DNA of 64,000 nt. Source: Arthrobacter sp. H-02-3. GTDB taxonomy: Bacteria; Actinomycetota; Actinomycetes; Actinomycetales; Micrococcaceae. The translations under genes and the position numbers were made by a program. Below are positions 62,386 to 64,000 of this stretch, one piece after another. Below the pieces are notes generated by a model. That model was not told the origin of the DNA and did no database searches. It saw only the letters and a program-made list of their open reading frames with translations. Location: assembly GCF_003097355.1 (NCBI RefSeq), contig NZ_PYUI01000015.1, forward strand, positions 50,939-114,938, in the 5' to 3' direction. Every line of letters starts with the position of its first letter. The first letter of the stretch is position 1.

Positions 62386-63000
62386 TCACACAGCCCGGAG
62401 GCGTTCCTTGAGGCTTTCGGAGAATTCAGCGACGCCGGCGACGATGTCGACTTTGCCGTTGGACAGGACCCATTGAACCTGCAGTCCATCACTGACTGCT
62501 ATGCACTCCCTGGCCACGAGCTCCAGATCCACGTCATGGCGAATCTCGCCCTTGTCGACGGCTTTCTGCCACCGGGCGACCAGTGATGCCACTACGCCGT
62601 CGTACTGCGCCGCAAGCCTGGCGTGGGCGGGGCTGCGCGTATCTGCGGCCTCTGAAATGGACAGCACGAAGAGTTCAATCAGGCCCGGCTGCTCGGTGAA
62701 GCGACGGGTGGCTTCCACCATTTCGTCGAGGGCGTCCAGCCCGTAATCCGAGCCGGGCAGGGATTCCCACCAGGACGCCGTCTCCATGAGGCGCCGCTCG
62801 GCCACTGCCTGAAGCAGCACGTTCTTACTCGGGAAGTGGTGGGCCAGGCCGCTCTCACTGATGCCCACGGCTTCCGCGATGGCCGACATGGGGGTCGCGT
62901 AGTAGCCGTCCGCACCGAACATCTGCGTCGCCACGTCGATGATCTTTTCGCGACGCCGGACCCCGGTCGGATAACTGCCGCCGCTCGCCTTCAGTCCCAT
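62386..63000 (-). CDS. TetR-family regulator of the rhamnoside cassette (inferred)
   Basis: A 204-residue TetR-type repressor. The N-terminal helix-turn-helix (RRREKIIDVATQMFGADGYYATPMSAIAEAVGISESGLAHHFPSKNVLLQAV) spans residues about 14-65. The C-terminal ligand domain is helical. Convergent with the rhamnosidase gene. The ATG at 63000 (MGLKASGG) is used; an upstream GTG (VKR) adds three residues. Its upstream region shares a TGA-TCCTTG-TTTTT motif with the MFS gene, the reason for linking them. Confidence 0.82.
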   Translation of the reverse strand: MGLKASGGSYPTGVRRREKIIDVATQMFGADGYYATPMSAIAEAVGISESGLAHHFPSKNVLLQAVAERRLMETASWWESLPGSDYGLDALDEMVEATRRFTEQPGLIELFVLSISEAADTRSPAHARLAAQYDGVVASLVARWQKAVDKGEIRHDVDLELVARECIAVSDGLQVQWVLSNGKVDIVAGVAEFSESLKERLRAV

Positions 63001-63217
63001 GCGTTTCACCGTAACGCAAGGTGGCAAAAACAAGGAATCAACGGTCCGGCTCCGGGCCTGGGCAGTACTTTCTGGGGTCTTCAAGGTTCGTGGCCGTGGA
63101 TGTCGACGATCGTGAACCTCGACATCGGGCGCCGTGTGAACACCCTTCAGCAGGTCCACCCGCCACGAACCGCGAAGAGCCGCTAATCTGGGGGCACCCA
63201 AAACAGAGGAGAGACCC

Positions 63218-63799
63218 ATGGGCACGGTGGTCATGTACAGCTCGGTGTCGGTGGACGGCTTCATCGCGGACGAGAACGACCAGCCCGGACCCCTGTTCGA
63301 CTGGTTGTCCAGCGGTGAGGTGCCGTTGGACGAGAGCGGCGAGTTGAAGGTGTCGCAGACGTCCTACGACTACACCCGGCCGTACTGGGACCAGATCGGG
63401 GCGACCGTCGTCGGCCGCCACGTCTTCGACATGACGGACGGCTGGGACGGGAAGCCTCCGGGCGGGGTCGACCATGTGGTCGTCGTGACGCACCGGCCGG
63501 AGCCTGAGGGCTGGGACTCCGAAGCGCCGTTTCACTTCGTCGACGGCGTCGAGGCAGCCGTGGCCAAGGCGCAGAAGCTTGCGGGTGACCGCATGGTCGA
63601 GGTCGCCGCCGGCGACGTCGGTGGCCAGGTGCTTGCCGCGGGCCTGGTCGACGAGGTGCGCATGGACGTCGTACCCGTCGTGTTCGGGTCCGGCAAGCGC
63701 TACTTCGGGTCGGTCCACGCGCAGCACCTGTTGGAGGATCCTGACGTGGTGATTCAGGGCAACCGGGTGCTTCACCTGCGCTATCGGGTGCGCCGTTGA
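63218..63799 (+). CDS. Dihydrofolate reductase-like (RibD C-terminal domain) reductase
   Basis: A 193-residue stand-alone RibD_C/DHFR-fold protein. It starts VVMYSSVSVDGFIADENDQPGP, typical of the family, and has the nucleotide-site VVGRHVFDMTDGWDG and MVEVAAGDVGGQVLAAGLVDEVRMDVVPVVFGSGKRYF. Likely NAD(P)H-dependent reductase of unknown substrate; not a classic DHFR. GAGGAGAG precedes the ATG. A standalone gene between the rhamnoside cassette and the rRNA operon. Confidence 0.87.
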   Translation: MGTVVMYSSVSVDGFIADENDQPGPLFDWLSSGEVPLDESGELKVSQTSYDYTRPYWDQIGATVVGRHVFDMTDGWDGKPPGGVDHVVVVTHRPEPEGWDSEAPFHFVDGVEAAVAKAQKLAGDRMVEVAAGDVGGQVLAAGLVDEVRMDVVPVVFGSGKRYFGSVHAQHLLEDPDVVIQGNRVLHLRYRVRR

Positions 63800-63884
63800 C
63801 CGATCTGAGCGGGTACGCGAAGAAGTCCACTGCGAACGGTGACACACGATCGGGCCTCCGCTCGCGGGCTGCGGTTAAATGCGG

Positions 63885-63915
63885 GAGGACCCCCAACCTG
63901 TGGTTGGGGGTCCTC
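63885..63915 (-). terminator. rRNA operon terminator
   Basis: A 14-bp perfect stem GAGGACCCCCAACC (63885-63898) / GGTTGGGGGTCCTC (63902-63915) with a TGT loop, directly after the 5S gene on the minus strand. It could also stop plus-strand transcription from 63218. Confidence 0.9.
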
Positions 63916-63930
63916 GACCTGTAATGATGT

Positions 63931-64000
63931 TCCGGCGGTGACCTACTCTCCCACACCCTCCCGGGTGCAGTACCATCGGCGCTGTGGGTCTTAGCTTCCG
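63931..64000 (-). rRNA. rrf: 5S ribosomal RNA, 3' portion
   Basis: On the minus strand the last about 70 bases of 5S rRNA are visible: GGAAGCTAAGACCCACAGCGCC-type core, GATGGTACTGC, then GTGGGAGAGTAGGTCACCGCCGG at the 3' end. The 5' part lies beyond base 64000, so a minus-strand 16S-23S-5S operon is expected to the right. The exact 3' end may be a few bases off. Confidence 0.95.

Overview
The window is high-GC actinobacterial DNA. Gene order and gene content (class II DAHP synthase next to a PASTA-domain Ser/Thr kinase, GarA/FHA with two MerR regulators, a long actinobacterial pyruvate carboxylase) point to Micrococcaceae, most likely an Arthrobacter/Pseudarthrobacter-type soil bacterium. The genus is an inference from content; no search was possible. 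Most of the window is conserved chromosomal backbone. Three recognisable blocks match the order known from Mycobacterium tuberculosis, and accessory metabolic cassettes sit between them.

Block A (1-15.7 kb): a partial dinB; a lipoprotein gene overlapping a polyprenyl diphosphate synthase; a Rv2175c-like DNA-binding protein; a secreted triple-LysM lytic transglycosylase; a PASTA Ser/Thr kinase; class II aroG; a PlsC acyltransferase; an operon of two tandem esterases and a membrane protein; a ROK glucokinase; and a FadD15-like acyl-CoA synthetase. This is the idsA2-Rv2175c-pknL-aroG-Rv2182c-fadD15 neighbourhood. Block B (15.7-25.6 kb): pyruvate carboxylase, an orphan ParA-like ATPase, and on the minus strand gcvH-garA-merR(ftsR-like)-bifunctional nuclease-merR (Rv1826-Rv1830 order). 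A large secreted protein with three 123-residue repeats and a tRNA-Pro gene follow.

Block C (26-58 kb, minus strand): der, plsC, cmk, tyrA, rluB, scpB, scpA and parA, then after an interruption xerD, Nudix, pyrG, recN, nadK, tlyA, a small gene, a HAD phosphatase and a TPR protein. This is Rv1713 back to Rv1691. It is split between parA and xerD by about 13 kb: a C4-dicarboxylate transporter with a divergent CitA/DcuS-type two-component system, a complete 2-methylcitrate (propionate) cluster prpE / gntR-prpD-prpB-prpC with paired TGTATACA operators, an ECF sigma factor with a putative membrane anti-sigma partner, and a MutT-like Nudix gene.

The right end (58.6-64 kb) carries a rhamnoside cassette (MFS transporter, GH78 alpha-L-rhamnosidase, TetR regulator), a DHFR/RibD-like reductase, a strong terminator and the 3' part of a 5S rRNA gene. 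A minus-strand rRNA operon therefore lies beyond the window.

Functional threads: envelope and phospho-signalling (PASTA kinase, Rv2175c-like protein, GarA with its ETTS phospho-motif, LysM transglycosylase behind MtrA-like direct repeats); chromosome maintenance (XerD, ScpAB, two ParA ATPases, RecN, DinB); and carbon-source switching (dicarboxylates, propionate, rhamnosides), each with a local regulator. The regulatory calls rest on visible repeats and palindromes and are inferences. No phage, IS element or CRISPR array was seen.
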